A stretch of DNA of 64,000 nt from Kiloniella litopenaei (lineage in GTDB: Bacteria; Pseudomonadota; Alphaproteobacteria; Kiloniellales; Kiloniellaceae): contig NZ_LANI01000003.1 in NCBI RefSeq assembly GCF_000982415.1, positions 434,001 to 498,000 on the forward strand. The letters run 5' to 3'. The number at the start of each line of letters is the position of its first letter. The stretch's first letter is position 1. The notes under the pieces were generated by a model. It was not told the DNA's origin and searched no databases. It worked only from the letters and a program-made list of their open reading frames with translations. Positions 26,997 through 36,835 of the stretch are shown piece after piece. The translations under genes were made by a program, and so were the position numbers.

Positions 26997-27920
26997 ATGA
27001 TTCCTGATTATCAAACATTGATGTTGCCAGTATTAAAATCAGCATCTCAGGGTGAAATTAAGACGACAGACGTCATTGATCGTCTGGCCCTTGAATTTAA
27101 TCTTACAGAAGAAGAAAAGAACGCCTTTCTCCCTAGCGGAGGAAAAAAGATCTTTTATGACCGAGTGCATTGGGCAAAAAGTTATCTAAAGCAATCTGGA
27201 CTTTTACATTACCCATCCCGAGGGTACTTTGAGCTAACAGATGCCGGACGCGCTGAACTCGCCAAGAAGCCAAAACGCATAGATAACCAATATTTAGAAA
27301 AATTCGAAGGTTATCGATCCTTCAAAGCTCGTTTAAATTCCAAAAAAGATACTGAGAACGAGATAGGTTCAAGCCCCCCCCCAATAACCTTTAATTCGGA
27401 TCTAACCCCCGATGAGGCTCTACGTTCAGCACATCGAACCATTAACGACGCATTAGCTTCTGATTTATTACAACGTGTGCGTGAAGCTTCCCCTCAATTT
27501 TTTGAAGAACTCATCATATCGCTTCTAGTTGCGATGGGTTATGGCGGCTCTTCTGAAGAGGCAGGTCAAGCCCTAGGTAAAAGCGGCGACGATGGCGTCG
27601 ACGGAGTTATCGATCAAGATCCTCTAGGGGTAGACCAAATCTATGTTCAAGCTAAACGATATGCCGAAGGCAATAATGTTGGCTCTCCTGCTATTCGTGA
27701 TTTCTTTGGAGCCCTAAGCCTTAAAAAAGCTCAAAAGGGAATTTTCTTCACGACATCCAAGTTCAGCACATCTGGAATTCAAACAGCAAAAGAACTTGGC
27801 ATGCGTATCGTCTTAATAGATGGTCAGCAATTAACTAAATTAATGATTCGATACAACATTGGTTGTCGCGATGAAGAAATCCTACACCTGAAAAAGGTGG
27901 ATGAAGAATTTTTTGAGTAA
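26997..27920 (+). CDS. mrr: Mrr-like type IV restriction endonuclease
   Basis: From ATG 26997 (GGTGGGG just upstream) the protein is 307 residues. The N-terminal winged-helix domain (IPDYQTLMLPVLKSA, later RVHWAKSYLKQSGLLHYPSRG) is the Mrr_N type. The C-terminal PD-(D/E)xK nuclease domain shows GDDGVDGVI and the QAK of IYVQAKRY, the catalytic pattern of Mrr. Mrr proteins cut methylated or otherwise modified DNA. An in-frame ATG at 26961 would add 12 residues without family character. No methyltransferase is needed for its action, but it stands 157 bp before one. Confidence 0.9.
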   Translation: MIPDYQTLMLPVLKSASQGEIKTTDVIDRLALEFNLTEEEKNAFLPSGGKKIFYDRVHWAKSYLKQSGLLHYPSRGYFELTDAGRAELAKKPKRIDNQYLEKFEGYRSFKARLNSKKDTENEIGSSPPPITFNSDLTPDEALRSAHRTINDALASDLLQRVREASPQFFEELIISLLVAMGYGGSSEEAGQALGKSGDDGVDGVIDQDPLGVDQIYVQAKRYAEGNNVGSPAIRDFFGALSLKKAQKGIFFTTSKFSTSGIQTAKELGMRIVLIDGQQLTKLMIRYNIGCRDEEILHLKKVDEEFFE

Positions 27921-28077
27921 AAAGTTTTCTATAATTGTCGAAAACAACAATGAACGACTCACTCAACTCAACTTCAAGAAATATCCTAATTCTTATACAC
28001 AAAAAGACCGTTTTACAGTTGTGAGATGCCCCCTACCTAAGTACTTTTGCTACGGGTATTCATAGGAGAATAATTAA

Positions 28078-30834
28078 GTGAACGCTGTAGAGATCGAAGA
28101 GGCTATATCAAAGTTGATTGAGCAGGAATTCGATGCTGCTGAATTCCCTTTTGCGTTCCTGGAAAGCTATGGCAACAAACCGCCGACCATTAAGCGTCTG
28201 CGCACAGGCAATACCAACAAAACTGATATTGATGGCGCGGTACTGCAAACCAACAATATTCATATGCTTGTTTGTGATGAAGGCACTGTTGCAGATGGCC
28301 TTGATCGGCTTCGTACCAGCCCGCGTACGGAAAAGAATAAGGCTAAGTTCATTTTTGCCACAGACGGTAAAGAGATTCAGGCCGAGGATCTAAAGTCAGG
28401 CGATACGCTTGCCTGTGATTTTGATGACTTTCCCTCCCACTTTCTTTTCTTTGCAGCTCTTGCTGGGATCAGCTTCACCAAGTCCATTGAGAACCCAGAG
28501 CTGGATGTTCGTGCCACAGGTCGGCTAAACCGTCTTTATGTGGAGCTGTTGAAGCATAATCCCGACTGGGCAACGGCAGAGCGCCGCCATGATATGAACC
28601 AATTTATGGCGCGGATGATTTTTTGCTTCTTTGCTGAGGATACAGACATCTTTAACGGCGATGATCTGTTCACAAGTACAATTGAACAAATGAGTGATAG
28701 CCAGTCCACCAATACCCATGAAGTGATTGCGGAACTGTTCCGCGCTATGGATACAAAGATTGCTGATCGACCTGCCGGCAATTTCCGTCCTTGGGCAGAT
28801 GCTTTTCCTTATGTGAATGGTGGCCTATTTGCAGGTGTGCGTGATGCGCCAAAGTTCAGCCGGATTGCCAGAACCTATTTGATCCATGCTGGCAAGCTGG
28901 ATTGGCAAAAAATCAATCCTGATATTTTTGGCTCTATGATTCAAGCCGTTACGGATGAGGAAGAGCGTGGTTCACTGGGAATGCATTACACCAGTGTTGA
29001 AAATATCCTGAAGCTCCTCAATCCGCTCTTTCTTGATGATTTGCGGGATAAGCTGGAAAAGGCAGGCGACAATAAGGCCAAGCTACTGAACCTACGCAAG
29101 CGTATGGCTAAAATCCGTGTATTTGACCCTGCTTGTGGCAGTGGCAACTTCCTTGTGATTGCATACAAGCAGATGCGGGAAATCGAGTTTGAGATTAACA
29201 AGCGGCGCGGCGAAACAGATCAGCGATCAGAAATTCCTTTGACCAATTTCAGGGGCATCGAACTCCGTGACTTCCCTGCTGAAATCGCACGTCTTGCACT
29301 GATCATCGCAGAGTTCCAATGTGATGTGATCTATCGCGGTCAGAAAGATGCTCTTGCTGAGTTCTTACCCTTAAATGCAATGAATTGGATTACGCAGGGG
29401 AATGCCCTACAAATAGACTGGCTGAGTGTATGCCCATCAACAGGGACTACGGTTAAATATCAAGGCGATGACTTGTTCAGCACACCGTTAGATCAGGCAG
29501 AAATCGATTTTGAAAATGAAGGCGGGGAGACCTTTATTTGCGGCAACCCTCCATACCTAGGCCGTAATAGGCAAAACTCTGAACAAAAATCAGACACGAA
29601 AGAGGTCTTTTCTAAGTATCAAGGATCGTTTGGCACCTTGGATTACGTTGCTGGTTGGATCATAAAATCTGCGTTGTATTGCACTCAGACCAATGCAAAA
29701 GCTGCGTTAGTGACAACTAATTCGATTTGTCAAGGCGAGCAAGTCGCAAAGCTTTGGCCGTTGGTTTATAATTTGCAACAAGACATTATTTTTGCAAGAA
29801 CCTCTTTTACATGGTCAAACTTAGCTAGTAACAAGGCTGGTGTAACTGTAATTGTAGTTGCAATAGGGCCGAAATCTCAAAAAACTAAAACATTATTTGA
29901 TGCTGACAGCGCCCGGTCTGTAGATGTGATTGGGCCATATCTAATAGCTGGAAATAACGTAACAGTATCAAAGAGAGAAACTCCATTATCGTCTTTGCCT
30001 AAAATGTATTTGGGTAATATGGCTAAAGATGGTGGAAACCTGATCATGGATAGCTCTGAAGCAACATCGCTGATTGAAAAAAATCCAGATACTAGGGAAT
30101 TTATTCGCAAATTTTATGGTTCTGAAGAGCTTATACATTCGAAGCCTAGAGCATGCATATGGGTTGAAGAGGCTTGTGTTGAAGAAGCTTATGGCATTCC
30201 TGAACTTGATAATATTTTTACAAGAGTAACAGAGTTTAGAAATAGTAGCTCAGCAGCATCCACCAGACATCATTCCAAGACCCCTCATAGATTCGTGCAG
30301 CTGTCTGCCAAATCTGGGGAGCGATTATTTGTTATCCCTCGCGTATCATCTGAAAACAGGCCTTATCTGCCAGTTGATTATCTCAAATCAGGGGCTGTAA
30401 TTGGAGATAAATGCTATGCAATTTATGATGAAGAACTATGGAATCTTTCGATCATAGCATCCAAAATGCATATCGTTTGGATTGGTACAGTTTGCTCTAG
30501 ATTGCGAACTGATTTTTCATATGGAAATAAGTTAGGCTGGAATACATTTCCAGTTCCAAAGCTGACCGAAAAAAATAAGGCTGACCTGACCAAATGCGCT
30601 GAGGACATTTTATTGGCGCGGGAAGCGCATTTTCCAGCCACCATAGCTGATCTCTATAACCCAGACACTATGCCAGAAAACCTGCGCCGCGCCCATGAAC
30701 GCAACGATGAAGTGCTGGAGCGCATCTACATTGGTCGCCGTTTTAAGAACGACACAGAACGACTGGAAAAACTTTTTGATCTTTATACTAAAATGACCTC
30801 TTCAGAGGCACAAATCAGCGCGAAGGGGGCGTGA
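28078..30834 (+). CDS. MmeI-like class I DNA methyltransferase of a restriction cassette
   Basis: The 918-residue protein has an N-terminal region (1-150), a helical spacer, a methyltransferase core with motif I FDPACGSGNF (349-358) and motif IV NPPY (490-493), then a target-recognition region and a C-terminal helix bundle. The layout matches MmeI-type proteins, and NPPY points to N6-adenine methylation. In MmeI the N-terminus is a D-ExK nuclease; here the equivalent stretch (TDIDGAVLQTNNIHMLVC) shows no ExK, so cutting may be left to other subunits. It starts with GTG preceded by AGGAGA, and its end overlaps or abuts the helicase start. Confidence 0.85.
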   Translation: MNAVEIEEAISKLIEQEFDAAEFPFAFLESYGNKPPTIKRLRTGNTNKTDIDGAVLQTNNIHMLVCDEGTVADGLDRLRTSPRTEKNKAKFIFATDGKEIQAEDLKSGDTLACDFDDFPSHFLFFAALAGISFTKSIENPELDVRATGRLNRLYVELLKHNPDWATAERRHDMNQFMARMIFCFFAEDTDIFNGDDLFTSTIEQMSDSQSTNTHEVIAELFRAMDTKIADRPAGNFRPWADAFPYVNGGLFAGVRDAPKFSRIARTYLIHAGKLDWQKINPDIFGSMIQAVTDEEERGSLGMHYTSVENILKLLNPLFLDDLRDKLEKAGDNKAKLLNLRKRMAKIRVFDPACGSGNFLVIAYKQMREIEFEINKRRGETDQRSEIPLTNFRGIELRDFPAEIARLALIIAEFQCDVIYRGQKDALAEFLPLNAMNWITQGNALQIDWLSVCPSTGTTVKYQGDDLFSTPLDQAEIDFENEGGETFICGNPPYLGRNRQNSEQKSDTKEVFSKYQGSFGTLDYVAGWIIKSALYCTQTNAKAALVTTNSICQGEQVAKLWPLVYNLQQDIIFARTSFTWSNLASNKAGVTVIVVAIGPKSQKTKTLFDADSARSVDVIGPYLIAGNNVTVSKRETPLSSLPKMYLGNMAKDGGNLIMDSSEATSLIEKNPDTREFIRKFYGSEELIHSKPRACIWVEEACVEEAYGIPELDNIFTRVTEFRNSSSAASTRHHSKTPHRFVQLSAKSGERLFVIPRVSSENRPYLPVDYLKSGAVIGDKCYAIYDEELWNLSIIASKMHIVWIGTVCSRLRTDFSYGNKLGWNTFPVPKLTEKNKADLTKCAEDILLAREAHFPATIADLYNPDTMPENLRRAHERNDEVLERIYIGRRFKNDTERLEKLFDLYTKMTSSEAQISAKGA

Positions 30835-30839
30835 GGATA

Positions 30840-32882
30840 ATGACAGCGCATAAATCAGTTCCATCGGTATCGGTGAATTATGCCACCAACGGCAACTCGA
30901 CTAGCTCTAACGAGCTTGGCATGCGGGTGATGCAGGAACGTGCCTATGAAAAGCGCGGTGAACAGTATCTTCTGATCAAATCACCACCTGCATCTGGTAA
31001 AAGCCGCGCCTTAATGTTTATCGCCCTTGACAAGCTGAATAACCAAGGAATTGATAAAGCCATTATCACCGTTCCTGAAAAATCCATTGGTTCCAGTTTT
31101 GCAGACGAAGAGCTAATGAAATTTGGTTTCTACTGGGACTGGCAGGTGAACCCAAAATGGAACCTGTGTAATGCCCCTGGTGAAGATGGTAGTAAAGCCA
31201 ATGCTGTGAAATCCTTCATGGAAAGTGATGATGCTGTTCTGGTATGCCCTCATGCCACATTCCGTAATGCTGTGGAAAAATTTGGTGTTGAGCTATTTGA
31301 TGGCAGCCTAATTGCCATTGATGAATTCCATCATGTATCAGCTAATCCTAACAATAAGCTTGGTGCACAGTTAGGACAGCTTATTGAACGCGATAAGGTT
31401 CATGTTGTGGCTATGACTGGCTCCTACTTCCGTGGTGACGCAGAAGCCGTAATAATGCCAGAAGATGAAGCCAAGTTCGATACGGTGACATACACTTACT
31501 ATGAGCAGCTTAATGGCTATAGGCACCTAAAGAAGCTGGATATTGGCTATTATTTCTATGCAGGCTCCTACGCAGACAGCATCCTTGAGGTGCTAGACCC
31601 GCATGAAAAGACAATTGTGCATATCCCAAGTGTGATGTCCCGTGAAAGCACGAAGGACAAATACAAAGAAGTTGAACACATCATTCACGAGCTTGGTGAA
31701 TGGCTCGGTGTTGAAGATGAAACAGGCTTCCACCGTGTAAAGACTGAAGGCGGCAAGATTATCAAGATTGCTGATCTGGTTGATGACACTGATCCTAAAC
31801 AACGTGAGAAGGTTCAAAGCGCGCTCAAGTCCCGCGTAGCCAAAGATAACCGCGACCATGTGGATATTATCATTGCGCTTGGTATGGCGAAAGAAGGCTT
31901 TGACTGGATATGGTGCGAACATGCGCTGACTGTTGGGTATCGCTCCAGCTTGACAGAAATCATTCAGATCATTGGTCGTGCGACCCGAGATGCTGAGGGT
32001 AAAACTCATGCTCGTTTCACAAACCTGATTGCAGAACCGCAGGCAGATGAAGAGGTGGTGACAGATGCAGTTAATGACACGCTGAAAGCCATTGCTGCCA
32101 GCCTATTGATGGAGCAGGTTTTGGCTCCGCGCTTTAACTTCACACCTAAGACACCGCAAAGCGGTCCAGAAGATGGATTTGACTATGGTGAAGATGGGTA
32201 TGATCCGAATAAGTCCAATGTGGGCTTTAATGAAGACACAGGCGAGTTTCAGATTGAAATTAAAGGCCTGACTGAGCCGAAGTCAGAGGAAGCACAACGT
32301 ATCTGCGAACAAGACTTGAATGAGGTTATCACGGCCTTTGTACAGGATAAGACAGCAATTGAACGCGGACTGTTTGATGAAGAAATGGTGCCACAAGAGC
32401 TAACTCTGGTTAAAATGGGTAAAATCATAAAAGAGAAATTCCCAAAGCTTGACGACGAAGACCAAGAAGCGGTTCGCCAACACGCTATTGCAGCACTGAA
32501 CCTGACACAGAAGGCCAAAGATATTGCCAGTGATGAAACTGGCGGCAGTACAGCCCTGATTGACGGTGTGCGCAAGTTCACAATGGATGTACGAGATCTT
32601 GAGATTGATCTGATCGACAGCATTAATCCGTTTGGTGAGGCATACTCTATCCTGTCCAAGACAATGTCAGAAGATAGCTTGAAACAGGTTGCAGCCGTGA
32701 TCTCTGCCAAGAAGGTTAAGCTGACACATGAAGAAGCCCGCGATCTGGCCTTCCGTGCGTTACAGTTCAAGAAAGAACGTGGTCGCCTGCCTGATATTAA
32801 TTCCGCGGATCCTTGGGAAAAACGGATGGCAGAAGGCATAGCCTTCTTGCAACAAAATGCGAAGGAGGCTGCGGATGGCTGA
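30840..32882 (+). CDS. SF2 DEAD/DEAH-type helicase of the cassette
   Basis: From ATG 30840 the protein is 680 residues. A GTG at 30831 overlapping the methyltransferase stop is an alternative start. Motif I is SPPASGKSR (K54), the DExH box is IAIDEFHHVS (161-164 DEFH), and motif VI is IIGRATRD. About 280 further residues are charged and helical. It resembles the translocating or unwinding subunits of ATP-dependent restriction systems. The very tight packing with the genes on both sides argues that all three proteins work together. Confidence 0.85.
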   Translation: MTAHKSVPSVSVNYATNGNSTSSNELGMRVMQERAYEKRGEQYLLIKSPPASGKSRALMFIALDKLNNQGIDKAIITVPEKSIGSSFADEELMKFGFYWDWQVNPKWNLCNAPGEDGSKANAVKSFMESDDAVLVCPHATFRNAVEKFGVELFDGSLIAIDEFHHVSANPNNKLGAQLGQLIERDKVHVVAMTGSYFRGDAEAVIMPEDEAKFDTVTYTYYEQLNGYRHLKKLDIGYYFYAGSYADSILEVLDPHEKTIVHIPSVMSRESTKDKYKEVEHIIHELGEWLGVEDETGFHRVKTEGGKIIKIADLVDDTDPKQREKVQSALKSRVAKDNRDHVDIIIALGMAKEGFDWIWCEHALTVGYRSSLTEIIQIIGRATRDAEGKTHARFTNLIAEPQADEEVVTDAVNDTLKAIAASLLMEQVLAPRFNFTPKTPQSGPEDGFDYGEDGYDPNKSNVGFNEDTGEFQIEIKGLTEPKSEEAQRICEQDLNEVITAFVQDKTAIERGLFDEEMVPQELTLVKMGKIIKEKFPKLDDEDQEAVRQHAIAALNLTQKAKDIASDETGGSTALIDGVRKFTMDVRDLEIDLIDSINPFGEAYSILSKTMSEDSLKQVAAVISAKKVKLTHEEARDLAFRALQFKKERGRLPDINSADPWEKRMAEGIAFLQQNAKEAADG

Positions 32883-34077
32883 ACTATCAGACCTTGAGCT
32901 TCTTGATGCATTAGGCGTTGAAGCCAAGGAAGAGAAAAAGAAAAAACGAACGCCGAAAGAAGAGCGCATTATTGCAGGCTTTGAAGAAATTCAGAAGTTT
33001 GTTGATGATAATGGTCGCTTACCTGCTCACGGTGAAGGCAATGATATTTTTGAGCGGCTTTATGCCACACGCCTCGACCAGATCAGGAAACAAGCTGAGT
33101 GCCGTGACCTTGTGACTGAACTGGATCATCAAGGCCTGCTGGATGGTGCTAGTGAACCTGTTGAAGAAATCCCAACAGATATTGATGATGATGCTCTGCT
33201 TGCTGAGCTAGGTGTTGAAGCCAAAACTGATGATGTAACAGTTTTAAAGCATGTCAAAACCCGCGCTGAAAAGCGTATGGTTGAAGAAATGGCTAACCGC
33301 ACAAAGTGCGAGGACTTTGACAAATTCAAGCCACTCTTTGAAGCAATTCAAAACGATCTCGATAATGGTAACAGGGAAACCAAGAAATTCAGAAAAGACG
33401 CAGGCTTTTCAAAGACAGACATTAAGGCAGGTCAGTTTTTTATTCTTGGTGGTCAAACAGCATATATCGCTAAAGTGGGTGAAGAGTTTACAGCTCCTAA
33501 TGGCCAACCAGATGCTCGTATGAGAGTGATTTATTCCAACGGGACTGAAAGCGACCTGCTTCTGCGGTCTATGCAGCGTGCCCTTTATAAGGATGAGACT
33601 AGTAGGATCGTCTCTGACCCTGTTGCAGGCCCGTTGTTCTCAGGTGAGGCAGAAGCTGATGATCTGCCAAGTGGTACTATCTATGTGCTTCGCAGTAAGT
33701 CTGAAGATCCATATGTTTCAGAACGTCATGAGGTGCTGCACAAGATTGGCGTGACTGGTGGGGATGTAAACAAGCGCATTGCAAACGCTAAACACGATGC
33801 GACATATCTACTGGCTGATGTAGAGATCGTAGCCACATATAAACTCGCAAATATTAATCGCAAGAAAATGGAAAAACTACTTCACAAGTTTTTTGATGCT
33901 GCTCGTTTGAACATTGAAATTAAAGATCGCTTTGGTAACCCAGTATCACCACGAGAGTGGTTCCTTGTGCCTTTGTTTATCATCGATGAAGTAGTGGACA
34001 AGATTAAAGACGGTACGATAAGTGACTACACTTACGATCTTGAGCAAGTGAAGCTTGTAAAAAGCAAAAAAGCATAG
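32875..34077 (+). CDS. GIY-YIG nuclease of the cassette (T5orf172/MUG113-like)
   Basis: From ATG 32875, which overlaps the helicase stop, the protein is 400 residues. Residues 1-120 are acidic and helical; two similar stretches (ELSDLELLDALGVEAK and DIDDDALLAELGVEAK) form a short internal repeat at about 3-18 and 102-117. The C-terminal domain (about 265-380) is a GIY-YIG nuclease with IYVL (269-272), HKIG (289-292), R301 and E333 in the expected order. It is the most likely cutting subunit of the methyltransferase-helicase cassette. Confidence 0.82.
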   Translation: MAELSDLELLDALGVEAKEEKKKKRTPKEERIIAGFEEIQKFVDDNGRLPAHGEGNDIFERLYATRLDQIRKQAECRDLVTELDHQGLLDGASEPVEEIPTDIDDDALLAELGVEAKTDDVTVLKHVKTRAEKRMVEEMANRTKCEDFDKFKPLFEAIQNDLDNGNRETKKFRKDAGFSKTDIKAGQFFILGGQTAYIAKVGEEFTAPNGQPDARMRVIYSNGTESDLLLRSMQRALYKDETSRIVSDPVAGPLFSGEAEADDLPSGTIYVLRSKSEDPYVSERHEVLHKIGVTGGDVNKRIANAKHDATYLLADVEIVATYKLANINRKKMEKLLHKFFDAARLNIEIKDRFGNPVSPREWFLVPLFIIDEVVDKIKDGTISDYTYDLEQVKLVKSKKA

Positions 34078-34226
34078 CCTTGAACTTACATTACAATCGA
34101 CAATCTTGAACATATTTTTGCTTTCTTTTTAACCACTTTATCTACACACTTTATAGGTGAAAATAAAATTTTCTTTTCCGTTGAATTGGGCTGTCTCTGG
34201 ATAATTATTAGGCATAGATATAAAAC

Positions 34227-36800
34227 ATGACTGGTTTAGCTTTAATCCATTACAAAGATTTCGATCAATCATTATCAAAATTATCAAGAGGTGGGGGGGA
34301 AAGAAAAAGGATCGCTGATAAAGTATATTCTGCGATACAAAAACATGTACTAGGTCATGGAAATCTTGCAGATCTCCCCATTACAAAGAATGGTGAGACT
34401 CGAATACAGCATTGCACAAAGTATGATCTTGGAAATGGCTATAGACTAGTTACCATTCAGCTAAAAAAATACATTGCATTATGCTTTATAGGGAATCACG
34501 ATTCTTGCGACCAATGGTTAGATCGAAATTCTGGCTTAACTTTTACAATTGATAGCGATGGTACTCTTGGTGCAGATTATAAAAGTAACTCATCTGAAGG
34601 CGTAAATATTGTTCGCGCTCCCAAACCAAATACCGGTCAATTATTGACACTGCTTCCTGAGAGTTATCAAGCAAAATTATTAGCTAATGTCCCCCCCCTT
34701 ATTTCAATAAAAGTATCTCAACTTCAAGGGTTTGTTCTCCCAGATGAAATAGACAGACTGTGCAATGAAATTGATGATTTACAGACTAAATCATTTGTTA
34801 GAGATACATTACTTCTTTTATCGAATGACGACCTTCATAGTGCAAAAAAACGCATTGAACTTGAATATAAGCAATCAATTGAACTCGAAGATGCTGACGA
34901 AAACCAAATCCTAAACATCAAAGATGGAGATCAAGTGCGTCGCCTCATCATTGGTTCGCAAGAGTACGAAAATTGGATAAATAGATTTTCAAAAGAAGCT
35001 GAATATTATGACTGGCTATTATTCATGCACCCTGAACAAGAAGCCCTTGTTCATGAACACTTCACAGGATCAGCGATGTTATCCGGAGTATCCGGATCAG
35101 GTAAAACCTGTATAGCAGTTAAAAGGGCACTTAAGTTATCTAATGACAATACAGATAATAAAGTTCTACTGGTTACTCTTAACAGAAGTTTAGCGCATCT
35201 AATAAAAATGATGCTAATCCAAGCTACTATAGATAAAGAAGAAATTAACAACATAAAAGTATGTTCTTTTTTCGAGCTTTGCCAAGAGCTCCTCATAGAA
35301 TATGAGCCAGAAAATAAGAGAATTTATTCTGATGTTTCCTGGAAGTTAGAAGAACACATAGACGAAATTTTCCGTGAGTACTATAGGTGTTGGAGTAACA
35401 ATAAGAGTGCTGAAATCCTTCTTCCTATTCATGCAAGCCTTACAGCAAAAGGACTGTCTGCAGAAGACTATTTACGCGAAGAATTTGACTGGATAAGAAG
35501 CGCTATACCTAAGTCAGATAGAAGCAAATATATCAGAATCGATAGAGAAGGAAGAAAATACCCTATTCTAGAGCACAGGAGGCAATTAATACTCAAAGGC
35601 TTAGATTCATGGGAAAAGAAAATGACAGCAATTGGTGTCATTGACTACCTAGGACTAACAACTCAGCTATCTAATCATTTAGACAAAATATCCTCTAGGT
35701 ATGAACATATCATAATTGACGAAGCCCAAGATTTTGGAACAACAGAGCTCTCCATCATAAAAAACCTATCAATACCTGGAGAGAATGATATTTTCATGTG
35801 TGGAGACATAGCTCAGCATGTTTTACCCAAGCATCGAAGCTTAAAAATAGCAGGTATAAACACTCAAAGCCGTCAAAGAACTATTACCAAAAATTATCGA
35901 AACACAAGACAAATACTTAAAGCTGCATATTCTGTTCTCGAACAAAACTTAGATGAAGAACAATTCAATAGCCATGACCTAGAAATTTTAGACCCTGACT
36001 TTGCAAATAGGTCATCCAATGAACCTCTTGTCTTAGAGGCCAGTAACCTAACTAAAGAATTTGCATATGCATTTTTTTTAGTTGAGCACCATATAGAAGT
36101 AAATCCCAATCATACATGCTGCATTGCTGTTGCAGGTTTTTCACAAAGGGAGATTGAGCAGTATGGCGCCCTCAGAGACATTCCGGTCTTACAAGGGTTA
36201 CACAGCCCTGAAAAACACCCATTAGTATTATCTGATTTAGAACAAACTAAAGGATATGAGTTCAATTTAATGATTATCCTAAATTGCTGCGACAAGGTTC
36301 TTCCACCTACCAACATGCCCGAAGAAGAAAGTTTTAGAGAAGGATGTAAGTTATATGTTGCAATGACAAGAGCCCGTGATGAACTTTATCTTTCATTCCA
36401 TGGAGAACCAAGCAAATGGTTAAGTAGAGATAATTCTGATTTATTCTTTGATAAATGGGAAGATGTCTGTGAATTTAAAAAGTGTCATCTACACACCCCC
36501 CCCATACATCTAGAGGAAATTGAAGCCTCTGAAAAAAGAACTTTACTGCAACTATCCGGGCGAGAATTTATATATACCTCAAACGCCTTAGGACTCAGCA
36601 AAGGTGCCCTTAATAAAATCGACGAGTTGGTAGATGGTGTTGGCATGACCAGAAACGGCAATATGATTAGATGGAGAAATGTTGGGGCCATGTTGACCGA
36701 TTTAGAGCGCTCACCGAGGGCTAAACAATTATTTGGCCCTAAAATTCAGGAAGAAATAAGAAGCAAACTATCTGAGCTTGTAACTCTTGCTATCACATGA
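34227..36800 (+). CDS. UvrD-like SF1 helicase with RelE/ParE-like N-terminus
   Basis: The 857-residue protein starts with about 100 residues resembling RelE/ParE toxins (NGYRLVTIQLKKYIALCFIG then HDSCDQWL). A linker leads to an SF1 helicase with Walker A GVSGSGKT (287-294), Walker B IIIDEAQDFG, an arginine-containing NYRNT motif and motif VI YVAMTRARDELYLS. The toxin-like part may act as an RNase or as a protein-interaction module; its catalytic residues cannot be judged. The gene is much richer in A/T than its neighbours and has no strong ribosome site. It ends 36 bp before the outermost visible right-end repeat. Confidence 0.82.
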   Translation: MTGLALIHYKDFDQSLSKLSRGGGERKRIADKVYSAIQKHVLGHGNLADLPITKNGETRIQHCTKYDLGNGYRLVTIQLKKYIALCFIGNHDSCDQWLDRNSGLTFTIDSDGTLGADYKSNSSEGVNIVRAPKPNTGQLLTLLPESYQAKLLANVPPLISIKVSQLQGFVLPDEIDRLCNEIDDLQTKSFVRDTLLLLSNDDLHSAKKRIELEYKQSIELEDADENQILNIKDGDQVRRLIIGSQEYENWINRFSKEAEYYDWLLFMHPEQEALVHEHFTGSAMLSGVSGSGKTCIAVKRALKLSNDNTDNKVLLVTLNRSLAHLIKMMLIQATIDKEEINNIKVCSFFELCQELLIEYEPENKRIYSDVSWKLEEHIDEIFREYYRCWSNNKSAEILLPIHASLTAKGLSAEDYLREEFDWIRSAIPKSDRSKYIRIDREGRKYPILEHRRQLILKGLDSWEKKMTAIGVIDYLGLTTQLSNHLDKISSRYEHIIIDEAQDFGTTELSIIKNLSIPGENDIFMCGDIAQHVLPKHRSLKIAGINTQSRQRTITKNYRNTRQILKAAYSVLEQNLDEEQFNSHDLEILDPDFANRSSNEPLVLEASNLTKEFAYAFFLVEHHIEVNPNHTCCIAVAGFSQREIEQYGALRDIPVLQGLHSPEKHPLVLSDLEQTKGYEFNLMIILNCCDKVLPPTNMPEEESFREGCKLYVAMTRARDELYLSFHGEPSKWLSRDNSDLFFDKWEDVCEFKKCHLHTPPIHLEEIEASEKRTLLQLSGREFIYTSNALGLSKGALNKIDELVDGVGMTRNGNMIRWRNVGAMLTDLERSPRAKQLFGPKIQEEIRSKLSELVTLAIT

Positions 36801-36835
36801 TTTTAAAAAGTGAAAAAACGGCTATTTTACCTCAA

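Noticed and set aside
32249-32911. 220-codon minus-strand frame opposite the SF2 helicase end
   Set aside because: It is antisense to a well-supported coding region and Ser/Arg-rich without domain features.
22828-34077. BREX or DISARM system
   Set aside because: No PglZ/BrxZ, BrxC, DrmA or DrmB-like protein is visible; the PLD and methyltransferase genes are on opposite strands and in separate units.
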